Origin: Syngnathus acus
Taxonomy: Eukaryota > Chordata > Actinopteri > Syngnathiformes > Syngnathidae
Reading direction: 5' to 3'
Assembly (NCBI RefSeq): GCF_901709675.1
Contig: NC_051089.1
Span: 14,433,976 to 14,497,975, forward strand
DNA: 64,000 nt
Below the pieces are notes generated by a model. It searched no databases and was not told the DNA's origin. It worked only from the letters and a program-made list of their open reading frames with translations. Of the stretch, positions 26,111 through 38,540 are shown in pieces. A program made the translations under genes and the position numbers. Position 1 is the first letter of the stretch. Every line of letters starts with the position of its first letter.

Positions 26111-27470
26111 GGGCAGCCGTAACCTTCCACTATGGATGCATACATAGACATGTAATGAGCCATGTCCCTCTACTTGTTACTGTTAACTGTGATTCACGGA
26201 GGCACAGACCGACAGACAGACGGATGCTCATACATTCAAAATGCATGCAAATGTCTACTTGGCTGGCTAAAGATGTGCCAATATTTACTCCGGAAACATT
26301 GTTCAACCTCAACAACCTGTTTCACTTCACACTCAAACCTTTGTTCATTTACATTTTCTACATTTCATGAGGAGCTCAACATTCTTGTTCATCGGTTTGG
26401 TGGTGCTGTGAGGTATAATGCTGGGAACATAATAGGTCACGTGAGTTGCAGAACAATGCACCTTTTCTGACTTAAACACCCAGGAGATTTAGTCCCTAAA
26501 TGTGTAGCTAGAGGAATCAATCCTGGAACGTCATTGTTGCTCGATTCTAATAGGAGTCCACCATTTGGAAGTACAATATTGAGTTTCCGTCAACAAAATC
26601 CTCAGGCCTCCTTCACAGCAGGGTTGAATATCATTCAATGGGGGAAGTAGTTTCAACTATCAGGCTGAACCAATCAAGACAAAAATGTCCGTGTGAATGA
26701 AAAACCAGGCACTTTTGTGACAACCACTCCTTTTAAAATCCACTACTGTGCAATCAATGTGGCGTTCGAGTAATGCCAGGCCCATTAGAGGCAACCAAAT
26801 TGCAGCGGAAGGCAGGGAAAGTGTATCATCCATTGTGGGAAATGACTGCTTAATATAGCAGCTGGGGCATGAAAGAGTGCTTACTGGAGCACAGTCCACT
26901 GAAATCAATAGCAACAGTGAGGCTATATTGTTTCAAACTAGGAAAAATTGAAGCTACTATTCAAGATAACACTTGAAATCGATATCTGGACTGGTAAGAT
27001 GCTGAGTCATGATTGGGGAGTGAATAATGAAGAGATGAAGAAACCGATGGCAAGATGAGTGACAGAAGACAATGTCGTGGACAAACAACAAACTTCCGAT
27101 TTCACTGACCAAATATTCTCAGTTCTGTTTAGGATCAAAACAAACATTTCAAACAGTTCAAAGGATCTTGTTGTCATTACAAGATCTTTAAAATTCCTTC
27201 ATTTATATTTGAGTATGTGAAAAAATAAAATGAATGCTAATTTAATTTTCAGGTCATAAAAAGTTTGTTTGCACACGTGAGAAAAAGGCAATTATTAACC
27301 ATACAGTTAGTCAGCAAAGCTACATATTGAACTTTGTTACATGTACAAAAAGTACATCATAAACCATCAACACGACATCAGCATCTACTTGTATACTTCC
27401 CCAGTTGTGGGGTGATCTGGATCCCTTTTTGCAGATCTCTTTCACATCAAGTTGTTGATGTGTATAATCT
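26111..27470. other. Intergenic, nothing recognised
   Basis: No gene or repeat family identified; ORFs below 103 codons. Confidence 0.4.
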
Positions 27471-27475
27471 GCAAC

Positions 27476-27549
27476 ACTTGTGTGTGCGTGTGTGTGTGTG
27501 TGTGTGTGCAAACTGGTTGCAAACTGGTTGCAAACTGGTTGCAAACTGT
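27476..27549 (+). repeat. (TG)n followed by an 11-bp minisatellite
   Basis: TG repeat to about 27,507, then GCAAACTGGTT repeated about 3.7 times (27,508-27,548). Seen directly. Confidence 0.95.
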
Positions 27550-27589
27550 GTTCCTTATCATTATTATAGTGGCAAATGAATTTGGAGAC

Positions 27590-27935
27590 ACAAACTCAAC
27601 ACAACCAGCATGGTGACTTCCTAATTGGCTCGGGAGCACTTTGAGTTTGTACAAGACCTATAACCCAAAATTTAACACACCAGCGCTACATTCCTACCGG
27701 AGACAATTATGATTTGCATGACACCTCGGAGAAACATGTGCTAATTGGGCAAAATCTTTGCATTCTCACTTAGGGGTGTACACACTTTTTTGCCAGTGGT
27801 CTAAACATTAAAGTCTGTGTGGTGAGTTATTGTTTTAATTTGCAGTGTTCCACGCTGTACACTGACAACAATGGAGCTTGTTCGTTAATGTTGTCCCATG
27901 AGAAGGTATGAGGAAATATTGACAAAAATGATGAG
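27590..27935. mobile_element. DNA transposon fragment, Tc1-like
   Basis: 'tcacttaggggtgtacacac', 'tttgccagtggtctaaacatta', 'gtgtggtgagttattg' and 'gttgtcccatgagaagg' follow in the order of a common fish Tc1-type element end. Heavily mutated; no ORF. Confidence 0.5.
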
Positions 27936-29690
27936 CTATTGTATCGGCAGGTTATCAAGTATTCCAGCTACCAGGCACACACGGTTCATTCAGTCAACAG
28001 AGTTTGTGTGTTGTGAGTTGTGTGCGCTTTGTGAGCTCCATCCTCCAGTCCAACTCCTCCTCATCAGTATGGATGTGCCCTCTTCATCCCCAACAACAAC
28101 AGAGACAGGAGGATGAAAAAGAGAAGGGGATCACTTAATAAAACAGGACTTGGATGAAGCCACATTCTCTTCATTCTGGACCTGATATTTGTTGAGCGCA
28201 CAAAGCAGACTCTTCAAAGGCAGGGAAAATTCCCGCAGGCTTCCTCAGATCTCTGACTGGGCTGGCCTCACTGCACCCGCCATGCGCGTTCATACATGCA
28301 CAAATGCACTCATACGTCCTCACATATAGCTTATGAGCAATATTCTGAACACATCAACTCATCATTGCTGTTTCTGGTGAGTTAGTTCCTATGAGAATAT
28401 GTACTCAGCTTTTCAGATATCTTCCTCACATAATTTGCCAGATTTTAATTTGCTTTTCCCTATAATGAAGTTTGCAGAACTACATTGCTTTGAAAATTTG
28501 GCAGAGCATTCCACATAAAGAAGCTTCAGATAATCAGGCGTTTACTCATTTTGATTGGGGAGGGTGAGGAAGGTGACGTCCAGATCATTTAATTATTTTT
28601 GTGTCGGTGTGTACAGGGCTTCGGAAAATACAAAAGCTGTTAAAGAGACCGATATGCACTGACGCGGTGAGAGAAGAATCACACCCAACAAAATTCACCG
28701 GAAAGAAATGAAAAAATGATCTTCTGGTACGCTGGGATGGCACTTACATCATATTTGTCCTGAGGCTGAGTTTACCCTCTGCTTCAGTTTTCCCTGAGGC
28801 GACTAAATTAGCATTAAGACAACAAAACCAAGACCAGTCTGCTACGTGTCACAGGCACATTGTAGACATGATAAATACTAGTTAAGTGAGGTCATCACTT
28901 ACACACGGTTGACCTAACCAGAAGGTTGTAGGCTGACTAACATTGGCTTTAATTAAAAATCACCGACCAATATACAGTATATATTACATTACTGAGGTTT
29001 TGTGAGTTCATAGAAATTCTTTTAAGGGTATTGTGAAGCCGACTTAATTTGAGAAATGTGCAGGTGAGCATATGCAGAATAGTCATGTGATGTCCGTTTG
29101 TCTTGCATCTCACTTTTCATGAAGTTACATCACTGAAAGTAGTCATGTAAAAAGTCAGTTGAGGAATCAAACATCCGTAGTGAACTTCCAAGCACAAATG
29201 GAATGCCATGTTAACAGTTGCAAACCAGCTCATCAGCAACAACAAATGTCATACTTATTCAATGACAGGGGAAAAATAAATCCACAGAATTCAAATAGTC
29301 ATTTCATTTTTGGATATATGAGGTGTCGTTCAGCCAATTATTTGTAGGAAAGAAATCTGAAATATCAGCACTTGATGGGAACATTCCCGAAGGCTTTCTC
29401 ACACCTTCGACTGAAATCAACCCACTTCACAACAAGAGCATTTTGGCAGATAGTAAACAATTCTTCAAAAGAGACGCTTCAAGCCACTCCAGATTGAAGT
29501 TTTATATCATTCTAAAGATGATACAAAGATAATTATACATTGTGTCATTAAATCAATAACAGCTGTCTGCGAGCTTCATGTTTACATAATTCCAATGGTG
29601 TAGACAGGCTAACAAATAACATCAATAGTTGCGGTGTTATTACTTTTTCGGCAATGGATATTAGGACAAAGAAAGTGTAGAGGCAATATA
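27936..29690. other. Intergenic, nothing recognised
   Basis: No gene or repeat family recognised. Confidence 0.4.
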
Positions 29691-29698
29691 ATACTCAC

Positions 29699-29718
29699 AG
29701 GCATCTTTTCTTCATCCT
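29699..29718 (-). other. Candidate 20-bp microexon (speculative)
   Basis: On the minus strand a strong acceptor (ttatttgtttttcacag) is followed by AGGATGAAGAAAAGATGCCT and a strong donor gtgagt. Joined in phase to 31,587-31,688 it reads IQE-EDEEKMP with no stop. Both splice sites are good, but a 20-bp interval can arise by chance. Confidence 0.18.
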
Positions 29719-30429
29719 CTGTGAAAAACAAATAAAATTACTTCAATTCACTGAGTCACATATTATAGTAGTGAAAGTTTTCATCATGACTGGACTAGAA
29801 TGCATCGCAGAGTTCTATTTTGTATTACCAAACTATTTGGTTTTTGGAGGGCTTGAACGGATTAATAGCATTTCCATTCATTTCAATAGGGAAAGATATT
29901 TTAAGGTTGCAAGAGCTTTGAGAGGCATCGCTGTACCAATAACATCATGAAAAGAATAAAACTTCACAAAGCTCTAATGTCCAAACTCTTACTACAATAA
30001 AAATACAGCACAATGGAGTAGCTCCATGGCAAGATTTAGCATTTATTTTGTCACAGCATGGCCACCATGTTTATGTCGCATGTCACAGCAGGAGCGCGTT
30101 TGTTCTCAACCCTGCAGGGAGCGACTTTTTTCCTGTTTAATAATAGCAGTAAAAAAAAAGTTGAAAGTTCCATAAAGTGTTCAAGTGCAAAATTATTGTT
30201 GATTTTCAAAGCAGGGATCCAGCTCAGACGATATGGCGACTCAGAGGAGGAAAGTGTGTGCGTGTGTGCGCATATAAGCAGTCAAAGCTGTGGATGCTAG
30301 TGAGATTGTTTTGTCCACAGAGTGTCTACAGCACACCAACATTCTGAATAGCTTTCAATCCTGTCTGCAGGCATAACAAAACCTCTCAGACATCCATGCT
30401 GGGGTTGAGGTAATGTGAGTGAAGCAAAA

Positions 30430-30960
30430 AAAAAAACGGGTCGGTCTGATAACCTCTCCCCTCTGCTGTTTATCCCACAATCCCCCGCTGTGATCAGGGA
30501 GCGTATCCTCGGGGGTAGCGCACCGCGGTGCAGGAGCAGAGCAGGTAATTCAAGCCAGGCGGCGTCCCTCCCTGTAGAACTGACCCTGATTCAAACCCCA
30601 CGCTCCCACCTGGTTCCATCCTCTCCAGGAAGACACGCTTTATTATTAAAGTACACCGCCGGCTCTGCATGAAGCAGGAAATGCTGTGCCGGGCTAGACA
30701 GGAGATGACGGAAGGATTTACGTGCAGCCAAGGAATGGGTCTTATTTACCAGGGAAGTTTCTATGGACAAGCCTCCCTTAATTTGCTGCTTAATAATTGA
30801 CTTCTACTAGCATGTCCGAGATCCCTCGAGAGGCCTTTGCGGTTTTTTCACATTGTCTCTGCTGCCTGGACTGCAAATGAGCCTTTTAGAAAGACACCTC
30901 ACCTTGCGGCCGGCCACATCTTGCAACTAGCATGTGGTGGGTTTCCTTTCCCTATTCTTA
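30430..30960. promoter_or_regulatory. Candidate conserved non-coding region, relatively CpG-rich
   Basis: More GC- and CpG-rich than its surroundings (e.g. 'gggagcgtatcctcgggggt', 'agcgcaccgcggtgcagg'), then 'gctgcttaataattgacttc'. Could be an enhancer or a promoter of a non-coding RNA. No ORF above 85 codons and no repeat signature. Confidence 0.3.
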
Positions 30961-31586
30961 GCCAAAGTGCCAGTAGCAACCTTCAACCGACCTTTAAAAG
31001 ATGTGAATAATTTACATGCTATTTAATATCACCTGAGAAGTCAAGACAGGCAATTATCTTTTATCTGTGTACTTTGCTGTCAGAGCAAATCGGGGGGGGG
31101 CTTCTCTTAAGGAAGAGATGAAGTGCATGCAGTTTGGAAAAGCCACGGGCATGCGGGTAGCGCTCAAAGTGGGAAGACAGACAACAACACAGGCAGTTTT
31201 GTTGTCTATGAAGATTCCAATGAAAAGAATGAATAATTCACAGATCAGTCATGGTGAGAAAGTTATGTGCTAGTTTCGAGGAAGACGGTGTGGGTGTTGT
31301 TTGCTGGGGTACTGGAAGAGAATCCAAATGAAACTTCACCTATTAAGTCCACGATGTGTATTGCCACAATGCTTAGAAAAAAAAAATGTCATGTAGCAGA
31401 CAGAGATACATCTCCAAGAAGGGGGAAAAAAATTGTAAAAAGAGCAAGATGGGAAAATGTGAGATAGAAATTCCCCGCGGTCCTCATTAAAATTCAGCAG
31501 TGCAGCAGCACCCCCTCGTCTGCACTCCTTTGCCTTGCCACTCTCATTTTCTCCGACTCTGCCTGTTCCATAAGCCATCGGCTCAC

Positions 31587-31688
31587 CTTCTTGGATTTGT
31601 GGACTAGTCATGATCACTGGGATATATTCAGAAAAGTTGTCGCCTTCTTGATTGAGAACCCAAGAAGAGTTGACTCGATACCAGTAAC
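31587..31688 (-). other. Candidate coding exon, unknown gene (speculative)
   Basis: Acceptor with a good pyrimidine tract (ttccttttcttcattttcatctag) and donor gtgagc enclose 102 bp, open in one frame: Y-W-Y-R-V-N-S-S-W-V then LNQEGDNFSEYIPVIMTSPQ and IQE. It looks protein-like with an N-glycosylation site (NSS), but I recognise no family. Phase 2 entry, phase 1 exit. A partner exon upstream was not found. Confidence 0.22.
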
Positions 31689-32529
31689 CTAGATGAAAAT
31701 GAAGAAAAGGAATGCATTTGGAGCTTAGGGGGGGTGCAGATTTAAAATATATATACGTCTATAGGCTGAGAGATAACGACGGTCTCTGTGCTGTTTTAAT
31801 CTATGATGAATGTTGAACTTTGACTTGGATTTCTTTACAAATGAAAATCGTAAAGTACTATGAACAAACATTTGACTTGCATCTACCAGCTCCACTGAAA
31901 ACCCTTTTGTGAGATAATAAACAGATTCAAATGACATTTTTGTAGAAAACAAACAACCAGACGGATGAAAAGACTTAATTGAACTCAATACGCTTTGATT
32001 TGATCAAACACAACCATCTGATGCGCTCTGCTACACTAAATTAGTTTCGATTTAAACTATGTTTGCTTACAGATTTACAAGCAGTTTAGCAATCTTATGG
32101 CTTAATTTACAAATGTTACAGTGGAGAATAAGCCAGGAGGAATCTTTCACATATTATTGGTATATAGTGGGGTGTTGCTCACATTCCTCCAAAATTCAAA
32201 ACACATAAATAAATAAACAAATAAATAAACAAACAAACAAGACTTTTTATTTCCCTCTGGTCAGTTCCCACCCTTTGAATTACATGCACGTACTAATTGA
32301 TCAACATCTTTGTGCAGAATCTACCTCCAGAGACACGGCAGCTGGAGACGGAACCAGGCTGCTTAGGCGGAATCATAACGGCAGGCGGCCCATTCATGTG
32401 AGCATCACAGAAAATATACAGTCTAATAAGATGCAACATTTTCTTCCTAATTTACCCTTACAAGCAAGTTGTCTCCTCAAACACACTGAATACATTTCTT
32501 TACGAAAGCGCAATTAGACAATGACATGA

Positions 32530-32870
32530 AAAAGTATAAATATCATTAAGACATATTCAGAGCTAATTAATTTGCTCATGTGGGGAGAAAGAGATGAAAA
32601 ATAAAGAAGCAGGGAACACTGCGTTCATTTTTCTCTTTTGTTAATTTGCACACTCCCCACTGGGAGAGGTAAAATAACCAACCCCCAGTCAGACTTTTCT
32701 TTTATGTTGCTAATAATAATAGAGTTGCTTTTTCGGGCAAGGCAAACACAGTGTGATTTGCATAGTGGAGGATGTAATGAAAGGGGCCAATATGTCCTGA
32801 AAGCTGCAGGAGCTCCTGTACAGTTTTGTTTGCTTGTCTCCTTTTTTTAGTAAATATAAATATGCTAATA
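32530..32870. promoter_or_regulatory. Candidate conserved non-coding block
   Basis: 'gagctaattaatttgctcatg' and 'ttgttaatttgcacac' in repeat-poor DNA. Texture-based inference. Confidence 0.22.
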
Positions 32871-33324
32871 CCTTGTCAGAAGGTTGTTGTTGTTTTTTTT
32901 CTAGCTCTCCAACACACGCATTCTCTCCAGGGGGTGAAATGCCCGAGCTTCTCCCTTGATAGATCTGTTCCCTGCGCATCTTCAAGGTGACGCTCCGCTT
33001 CAGTCCTCTTTGCCCTAAAGCACACCCCAGTGTCACAGCCTTCAACACAAAGCACCCACCTCACACATATCAGACACCATCGGATTCCTAAATAGTCTTT
33101 CAAACAGTAGACAGCAACAAGAAGAAAGGAAACAACTTGACAAGCTCTGGGCTATTTTTATGTAAGCATGCAGATGCAACCCGTGCACGGCAGATGTCTT
33201 TGTCAGGGCAGGAGCGTGTTGAAAACAGAATGAGATGTCATTTAAAGAGCAACGCGTTTAAAGAAATGAAAAGATGAACAATCACACATGAGGCTTGTTT
33301 TAAAGTGTCATGGCTTCCAGTCCA

Positions 33325-33415
33325 ACCAATCATTTTTTCAACCACTTGTCCTCATTAGGATCTCACATGAGCTGGAGGTGATCCAAGCCGACCGACACTG
33401 GGTGAGCGCTTTAAT
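33325..33415 (-). mobile_element. SINE/LINE 3'-tail repeat fragment
   Basis: 'caaccacttgtcctcattaggatctcacatgagctggaggtgatcc' is a mutated form of the widespread fish repeat tail (minus orientation) also seen at 43,796 and 35,410. Confidence 0.55.
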
Positions 33416-33689
33416 TGGGGAGGTACTCATCACTGAAGGCAAGCAAGGCGACAACGTAAAAAGGAGACAATTATGTCTTCACGCTCACACATCCACGCAC
33501 AGTTGTATCATAAGAGAAAAAATCCCTTTACTTTGGGGGGGGGACTTACCTCCCTTTAGATTTCATAGACATTTAACACATCACATGGAAGTGGCAAGAC
33601 ACTGCAGTCTCCTCTCGTGCATCAAATCCAATAAAGGTATGTCTTTTTTTTCCCCAGTCTCATTCTCTATTCTCACCCGCAGCTAGTCA

Positions 33690-33900
33690 GAGCAAGTTCG
33701 TGTCAGCCCGATGTGTCCATAATTCATACGGCAAAGCTGTGCGATGGGCCATGCATTATTCAGCACAATGGCCTCCTCCTGCAAACAGGCAAATCCAGCT
33801 CTATTAGGACAGCGCTAAGGCTAACTGCAAACAATTAAAACAGCATTGATTGCTTCATCAAGAGACAGAATAAACTGAGCACGAAAGGAGAAAGTAGTCA
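33690..33900. promoter_or_regulatory. Candidate conserved non-coding element
   Basis: 'gtgtccataattcatacggc', 'gccatgcattattcagcacaatgg' and 'gcaaacaattaaaacagc' in a repeat-free stretch, no ORF. Texture-based inference. Confidence 0.28.
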
Positions 33901-34775
33901 TTCAGTTGGCAATGTGTTTTAAATACAAAGCAGTAAATGCAATCTAAAGGTTTGCATCTTTCATTCATTTCTCATTTGTCACTGGATATATTATTTACAC
34001 GATATATTTGAACTTTTCTGAAAGCATGTTTTCAAGATGTGTATGACATCTGAAAGTTGCTCACGTTTGGAGTGGATTAATTAATTATCTATCCCCCTTC
34101 AAGGCAAATTTTCAATGATAGGCTGTACAAAAGAGTTGAAGGTTGACTTGTGTTCTGTAAACCTAGAGGTTTGGTTCTACTGTATAAACAGTGTTCTTAG
34201 CCCCAACTTGAAAAAGGGCCTTGGTCCTTAGAACAAATTGATTAAGCCACTCAAAGTTCAGATAAACACATTATAAAACATTTCAAACAAACTAAGCATT
34301 AACCAAACCTAGAGCAGCATCCAAATCAATTTCCTACCAGTTGCGTGTGACCAGGAACTGAGGAGTCTCTTCGTTTTTTTTTCTTTGCATCCTCTGTTTA
34401 ACCTTTTTTTTTTTTTCTTTCACTAACAGACTTGTTTGTTCCCCCAGCTCACAAGCTGGTCTGTAGGCAATATGGCCATCCGTCCCAGGCATCTTACAGG
34501 ACATTTGATGAATTGTGATTTGGCTGTTTTTTCTCTGCCCCCTGCAGGTCTGGAGGGGGACTAGTAGCTATTTTAACTGGATGATCTCTGCTTCTATTAG
34601 TTGACGTGAAAATGGTTAAAGAGAGAACCGAGGTCTGGTCATGAAAGAATAATCCTAGTGGGAATTCATGTTACAGGTGTTTATGATTACTGGTAGATGC
34701 CACATGATGGTGGCAAAGCACTACTTTTCTATTAGACAGTGCTATGGCCTGTTGAATTAACACTCTTTTCTTCAT

Positions 34776-35200
34776 TTAGACTGGGTTTGTTTTTGGAAGC
34801 AAGACACCAGAAGATGGCCCCAAAGGTACTTTGTTATGAACACAAAAACAGTTAATAGGCAGGGGCAGAGCTTCTCTGAGCCTTGGTACCTCCAGTACCA
34901 TATGCTGACCCAAGGCATTGGGCAGGTTTGTAGAGGAGCTAAACATTTGAAGAGAAAAGAAACTTAAAATGAACTGTGATGAATGTGCAGTGAGCCAGTG
35001 AAGGCCAGAATTGGAGTTGTGATCCCTCCTACAAGCTCCAGTTAGGAGGCGAGCAGCAGTATTTTGGACCAACTGAAGATGTTCGCTGACTCCAAAGTGC
35101 ACTACAGTAATCCAGCCGAGATTTAACAAAATTTTCTAGTAAATTAAAATCAGCCAAGTATTGCTTTCCCTGAGATTTGTCCCTGTCTGCATTATGTATG
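34776..35200 (-). pseudogene. Degenerate LINE reverse transcriptase C-terminal fragment
   Basis: Minus-strand reading gives LENFVKSRLDYCSALWS in one frame and, after a frameshift, LQLVQNTAARLLTGACRRDH then LHWLTAHSSQF in another. These are the FVTSRLDYCNALL ... LQLVQNAAARLLT ... LHWLPV motifs of jockey/CR1/L2-type LINEs. Frameshifts and loss of the upstream domains make it dead. Confidence 0.75.
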
Positions 35201-35409
35201 AGTGTTTTGGGCAAGGTGAGCTTCATGTGTGCATTTCATGGAACGGCCACACTATAAGAAGTGGTCGTGTCACTCTGGCCACTCCACTGAATATGTGCCA
35301 GCTCCGCCTCTTGCAATAGGTGAGTTTTTGCAATTGCCCACCGCCTAGAGTTAAAAAATGTGAAATGCAATAATACAAGGGGATGTTGGATATTTGAATA
35401 TGCACATCT

Positions 35410-35494
35410 GCTATTGCGTGGCGACTGTGAACATAGGTGATGTAGACTCCTCCCAACCCTAATGAGAAGTGGCATAGAAAATGGATGGATGGAG
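35410..35494 (+). mobile_element. Fish repeat 3' tail with GGAT repeats
   Basis: 'ccctaatgagaagtggcatagaaaatggatggatgg' is the hallmark 3' tail of a widespread teleost SINE/LINE family. Confidence 0.6.
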
Positions 35495-35879
35495 AAAAGT
35501 ACACACTTATTTGTCATTAAGGGTACAACATTTGTCATTTCAGTACAAACACGACCATAATTTATCCCTAAACGCTCCCAAAGATGAAGCCTGTCAGTTG
35601 TGAGCAAAGTCTTGCTCCACCTGACAAGGCCTCCTCGCCCACTAATATGGGAACAGTTGTTTCTTTGTTTCGGAGAGGAGAACAGCCTCCAGGTGGCCAC
35701 TCAGCCTTGTCTACTGATGTCATGTCACCTAAAAAGACAACATCACAGCGCATTAGAGCGTCTTCACAAACATGCACACACGCTGCTGCTTTTACTACGG
35801 CAGGTACGGCGGCTAATGCACATGCATGATGTGTAAATTGGAAGAAAACTGGAAAGTGCTGCTGCATCAATCCCACCAT

Positions 35880-36090
35880 GTAAAAAGGATTTTATTACTA
35901 ATGAATGAATATGCAATTTAAAAATAAATAAAGAAATAATCTAATCTGCGGTGTTGTGTAAATCTTTTATGCAAATGGAATTTCAAATGAGGAGCTATCT
36001 ACGGAGGCCTTGACTGTTTTTCCAAAGCCCTCTATTAAAATTGATGGCGCCACTGATTTATGTTATTAATAATGTGCTGCTGAGGAAGGC
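35880..36090. promoter_or_regulatory. Candidate conserved enhancer with POU octamer
   Basis: Perfect octamer ATGCAAAT (35,969-35,976), followed by 'gatggcgccactgatttatg' and 'ttattaataatgtgctgctgagg'. No repeats and no ORF. Along with 25,190-25,560 this is the most enhancer-like block by eye. Confidence 0.35.
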
Positions 36091-36597
36091 AAGCAAAAGT
36101 GATGAAACAGCTCCGCTCATATCTTCTCTACTTGAGTCCCTCTTTCCCATCGCTCGTCCTGTGGGTCCCTTGTCACCTTCTATCGCTGCCGTACACGTCT
36201 GTGGTGTCGCACGGTAAGTTTATAATTGGCCCCATGCTCATTGTTATTCAAAATCCTGTCGAAACAATTATTGGCAGACCTCCCGACTTTTACCGCTCTG
36301 TAATGGTTGTAACTAAAGACTCTAAGTGAGGCGGCTGAGAGCGGTGTTGTCTCTACGCTGATTGATAATTCTGTCAAGGTTATCACATGCAGATTCAAAA
36401 ACGTATTACTGTAATATCACATTTTTCTCTCTTCTTTTTAATGCCTCTGTATTCATACTTAAAGATGTCCTACAAACTGTTTGCCTGCTACATACTGTAG
36501 ATGTTTTAATAAAAGGATGAGACGATTAAAATCTAGGTCTGGGCACAAGAAACAACCACGTTAGAAGAATGTCATTGTTAGGAATGTTTTTGGACAT

Positions 36598-36672
36598 GGT
36601 CAGGTGGGATCAAACCCACATCCTCTGAGCTGTGAGGCAGACGTGCTAACCAGTGTACCACCGTGCTGCCCT
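36598..36672 (-). mobile_element. tRNA-derived SINE head
   Basis: On the minus strand: GGGCAGCACGGTGGTACACT, GGTTAGCACGTCTGCC, GTGGGTTTGATCCCACC, the pol III head of the same family as 20,879. The body is missing. Confidence 0.65.
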
Positions 36673-36679
36673 ACGGATT

Positions 36680-37950
36680 ACAAATATATTCAATTATCAG
36701 CTCAGGCAGCTTCAGTGAGCAATTGAAGCTCAAAACATCTAATGAGGAAAACCCACTAAACCTCATTGTACAGCTTTTTGATTGAAATATTGTAACATAA
36801 CAGCCCCTTATACATGTTCGTATATACTTTGCATATTGTTTTTGTTTGTACACTGAATATGAATATGAATATACAGTGTTTGTACACTGCGTATGAAGAG
36901 ACAAGAGAGGCGTGATCTTTTCCTGTATGGGTTTTATGGTCCCAATTTCTCCAAATGTTTTGGGGTTATTGTATTGTTTTTTGTTGTCTATGGGCAAATA
37001 AATACATACAAAAATATTAAACAGTGAATCTCAAAGAATTGGTGAGTTTGTAAAGCAAATGTGAACTGCAAGTGTTTAACTGGGTCTGTTTTGTATTCAA
37101 TTCACTACGTTTTATACCCAGTGCAAAAGAACATCCATCTTCCATGTTATAGTTGAATTTATTGTCAACCACTTTGTAATTGCTATATCAATGTACAATT
37201 GCATGGAAAGAGCAAAATTAACGCTGATGAATGCTAGTGGGGTCACGAAAAAGCAACTCCATGTATAAACTGTGGGAAAACTTGAGATAATTAAAAAAAC
37301 AATTCTAGGAGAATCAAAATGATCACATACAGTGCAAATGTGTTCATCAAGCTATCTTGTTTTGGAAAATGATCATTCTGATTTGGTGAAAATCCACTTT
37401 TTTGCCATTGAAGGACTCAAGTTGCGAAAAGCAACACTTTTAGACAGATCCGCAACAAAGCAACAGAACTTTCACATGCACAGAACAATGTCTACGTCAG
37501 CCATGTCTGTACGACAGGCTCATGTACCCAACAAATAGAAAACATATATTCCCCGAGACCGTGTCTACGATGAGTCACAATTGGAGTCTTTGTTCAGAAA
37601 GCCCACTTAATGCTGACAAATGTCACCATGCTGTCCATGGTCACAACAAATCAGTCTTTTTCTACCGGGTAGCAACACTCTCAAAGGCACTGACATGCAG
37701 ACACAAAGCCTGAGGTTGTCCTTAGGGATATCCTGACAGAGCAACATTTTGGGGGACAGCAAAACTAGTGGAAAGCAGATCCGTGGCTCATTTCTGCTTG
37801 GGTGGATCATGAGTGTGTGCACATCTGTGAAATAGGTTGTGGGGATGCAAAGAATGACAGCAGAATTATGTCATATTATCTGGCATGACAGTGGAGTGGG
37901 GGGGGGGGGGTGATTAATGCTTCCTCTATCAAAATCAAACATCAGTGATT
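36680..37950. other. Intergenic, nothing recognised
   Basis: AT-rich with a small duplicated 'gtttgtacactg...tatgaa' motif near 36,843-36,895. A run of G lies at 37,899-37,910. No gene. Confidence 0.4.
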
Positions 37951-38290
37951 TACAATCGGGTCCGTAAATATTGGGACATGGACAGAATTCTCATCTTAAT
38001 GGCTCTAACCAACACCGCAATGGATTGGAAATGAAGACAATGTGAACGTGTAGATTTACATCTGTTTTTATACAAACCTCCACTTTTAGAGATATTCAAG
38101 TACAAATGAAAAATCGGAATTCAAACGTTTACTTCTGAATACTACTTGGTTGCAAATCCTTAGCAGCCTGACGTCTGGAACGTGTAAACATCACCAGACA
38201 CTGCGTTTCATCCCTGGTGATGCTCTGTCAGGCCTCGACTGCGATCCTTTTGCTCTTGGGGCATTTTCCCTTCAGTTTTGTTTTATCCTC
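37951..38290 (-). mobile_element. Tc1/mariner-like (IS630 superfamily) transposon fragment
   Basis: The end 'tacaatcgggtccgtaaata' followed by 'ttgggacatggacagaattc' and, further in, 'agcctgacgtctggaacgtg', 'catcaccagacactgcg' and 'catccctggtgatgctctgtc' matches a common fish Tc1-like element in order. Transposase would read on the minus strand; internal deletions and stops leave no usable ORF. Confidence 0.65.
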
Positions 38291-38540
38291 AGCACCAGTC
38301 TTTATAGTGGCACAGTCATGACTAAGAATTGTTGTATAGAGTATCCGCGAGAATGTAAATTAAGCAAACGGAGCACATCCGGCATAATAAAGCCTGAAAA
38401 CATTACAGGCGTAACCTTAACCCTGCGACAAAATATAAAAGCCTCATAATGCCATCCATCTTAATGACTTTCACACTGGAAGTATGTTATGCATTTGCTA
38501 CTCTTAATAGATCCCACATGAGCCGATGCCCTCTGAGGAG

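Noticed and set aside
33288-33686. 132-codon plus-strand ORF
   Set aside because: Covers an interspersed repeat fragment and a G run; no domain.
35236-35700. 154-codon minus-strand ORF
   Set aside because: Runs through a known interspersed repeat tail (35,410-35,494); the remaining sequence has no recognisable domain.
35568-35879. Minus-strand exon-like segment with acceptor at about 35,729
   Set aside because: The acceptor is fair, but the reading has no family likeness and the donor (gtggag) is poor; overlapping ORFs on both strands.
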